NCBI GenBank assembly: GCA_003336485.1
Contig: QENH01000186.1
Span: 1 to 41,619, forward strand
Origin: Candidatus Methanophagales archaeon
Lineage (GTDB): Archaea > Halobacteriota > Syntropharchaeia > Alkanophagales > Methanospirareceae
Direction of reading: 5' to 3'
Length of the DNA stretch: 41,619 nucleotides
Shown here: piece by piece, positions 41,193-41,619 of the stretch
How positions within the stretch are numbered: position 1 is the first letter of the stretch
Layout of the letters: every line of letters starts with the position of its first letter
Translations under genes and position numbers: made by a program
Notes under the pieces: generated by a model
Database searches by the model: none
What the model was told of the DNA's origin: nothing
The model's input: only the letters and a program-made list of their open reading frames with translations

Positions 41193-41619
41193 AACACCTC
41201 TCGCAGGTAAACATAGGCAAAGAAAGCATACCATATTGGAATATAACGTAGCCAGCATAGGTATGCGCTGTCCAAAGCGCTTCACTCCCATAGTAATAGC
41301 CTGCCAGAATCAGAACCAGCAGCCTCAAAATATTCTGCGCCGAAGTGCCTATCACGCCGAATATGAATAAAGAAGCTGCTTCTTTCACCGGTAGCATTAT
41401 GTCTATTATCATCAGTGCGAATATTGCTATGAACACCCCAAGCGAGACACTTCTGGAACAGGCAGCATCTATGAAGGCAAATATGTCTATGCCATTGGTA
41501 GGTGAATGAATATGAATCAACTGCCCCTGGCTGGTTATGGGATAGCCAAATGCTGTTAGTATTGACACCACTATCAGGACGGTTGCAAGCGAGTACTGTG
41601 TCCCCACATATCTCGATAT
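41189..41619 (-). CDS. artA: Archaeosortase, 5'-truncated by the window edge, with a frameshift near its C-terminus
   Basis: Membrane cysteine protease/transpeptidase of the exosortase family. The frame is open to the window edge (41619), so the start lies outside. Catalytic landmarks: cysteine in FIDAACSRSVSLGVFIA, arginine in SAQNILRLLVLILAG and histidine in TAHTYAGYVIF, between membrane helices. After GYVIF the frame turns polar and runs antisense through the methionine synthase gene. One base earlier or later (near 41239-41243) the reading becomes PIWYAFFAYVYLREVF and stops at 41189, exactly the expected last helix and end. So a single-base loss, in a short T/A run, breaks the gene or the sequence. 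Its usual substrates are PGF-CTERM proteins such as the one at 16.3-18.7 kb. Confidence 0.75.

Noticed and set aside
40920-41291. 123-codon minus-strand frame at the end of the methionine synthase gene
   Set aside because: Antisense shadow; only its first third overlaps the real archaeosortase region and in a different frame.

Overview
The window reads as euryarchaeal DNA: TATA-box promoters with short leaders, an LSm protein, CDP-archaeol synthase (CarS), an archaeal AK6-type kinase beside a CDP-alcohol phosphotransferase, a PGF-CTERM surface protein with an archaeosortase, a DUF2124 protein and methanogenesis marker protein 15. The marker protein, an F420-dependent sulfite reductase (Fsr) and a multiheme cytochrome c remnant together point to an Mcr-bearing methanogen or anaerobic methanotroph. 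An ANME-1-like (Methanophagales) genome is my best guess; this is inference, because no rRNA or mcr gene is present. I saw no tRNA, rRNA, CRISPR array or intact insertion sequence.

Layout. 1-6.1 kb: DUF362 iron-sulfur protein, a broken cytochrome c gene, then a redox module: an Lrp/AsnC regulator with a C-terminal four-cysteine motif, divergent from hcp (hybrid cluster protein) and fsr. 6.2-8.3 kb: a methyltransferase, then a gene graveyard (internally deleted DsrE, frameshifted FAD oxidoreductase start, another remnant) bracketed by two inverted repeats of one family. 8.3-14.2 kb: a four-gene divergent cluster with two exported, C-terminally anchored proteins on the minus strand, and on the plus strand a divergent FtsZ/tubulin-superfamily protein lacking the classical glycine-rich T4 signature plus a membrane-anchored helical protein. 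This is the best candidate for an undescribed system. 14.2-16.3 kb: mtnA followed by decayed genes around an intact VapB-type antitoxin (truncated vapC, broken acylphosphatase, an unrecognised remnant). 16.3-18.8 kb: large PGF-CTERM surface protein. 18.9-20.1 kb: AK6-type kinase and CDP-alcohol phosphotransferase.

20.1-22.8 kb (minus): compact operon LSm-proC-HTH regulator-purE-small ORF. 23-25 kb: pyrC and carS. 25.3-28.4 kb: two overlapping MrpD/NuoM-like ion-translocating subunits without other Mrp or complex I genes. 28.6-30.3 kb: methanogenesis marker 15 and a YgjP-like metallopeptidase. 30.4-36 kb: MBL hydrolase, small export protein, and an envelope-glycan group (UPF0104 flippase-like protein, GT4, GT2, UDP-galactopyranose-mutase-like flavoprotein). 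36.2-41.6 kb: BofA-like protein, DUF2124, aroC, a GYD-like protein, purM, a MetE-type core methionine synthase and, at the edge, a frameshifted archaeosortase, the enzyme class that processes PGF-CTERM proteins.

Themes: (i) sulfite and reactive-nitrogen handling with F420H2 (lrp-hcp-fsr), (ii) cell-envelope construction (surface protein, archaeosortase, glycan genes, lipid synthesis), (iii) ordinary purine, pyrimidine, proline, chorismate and methionine metabolism, and (iv) visible gene decay in the accessory gaps at 1.2-1.9, 7.1-8.1 and 15.2-16.2 kb.
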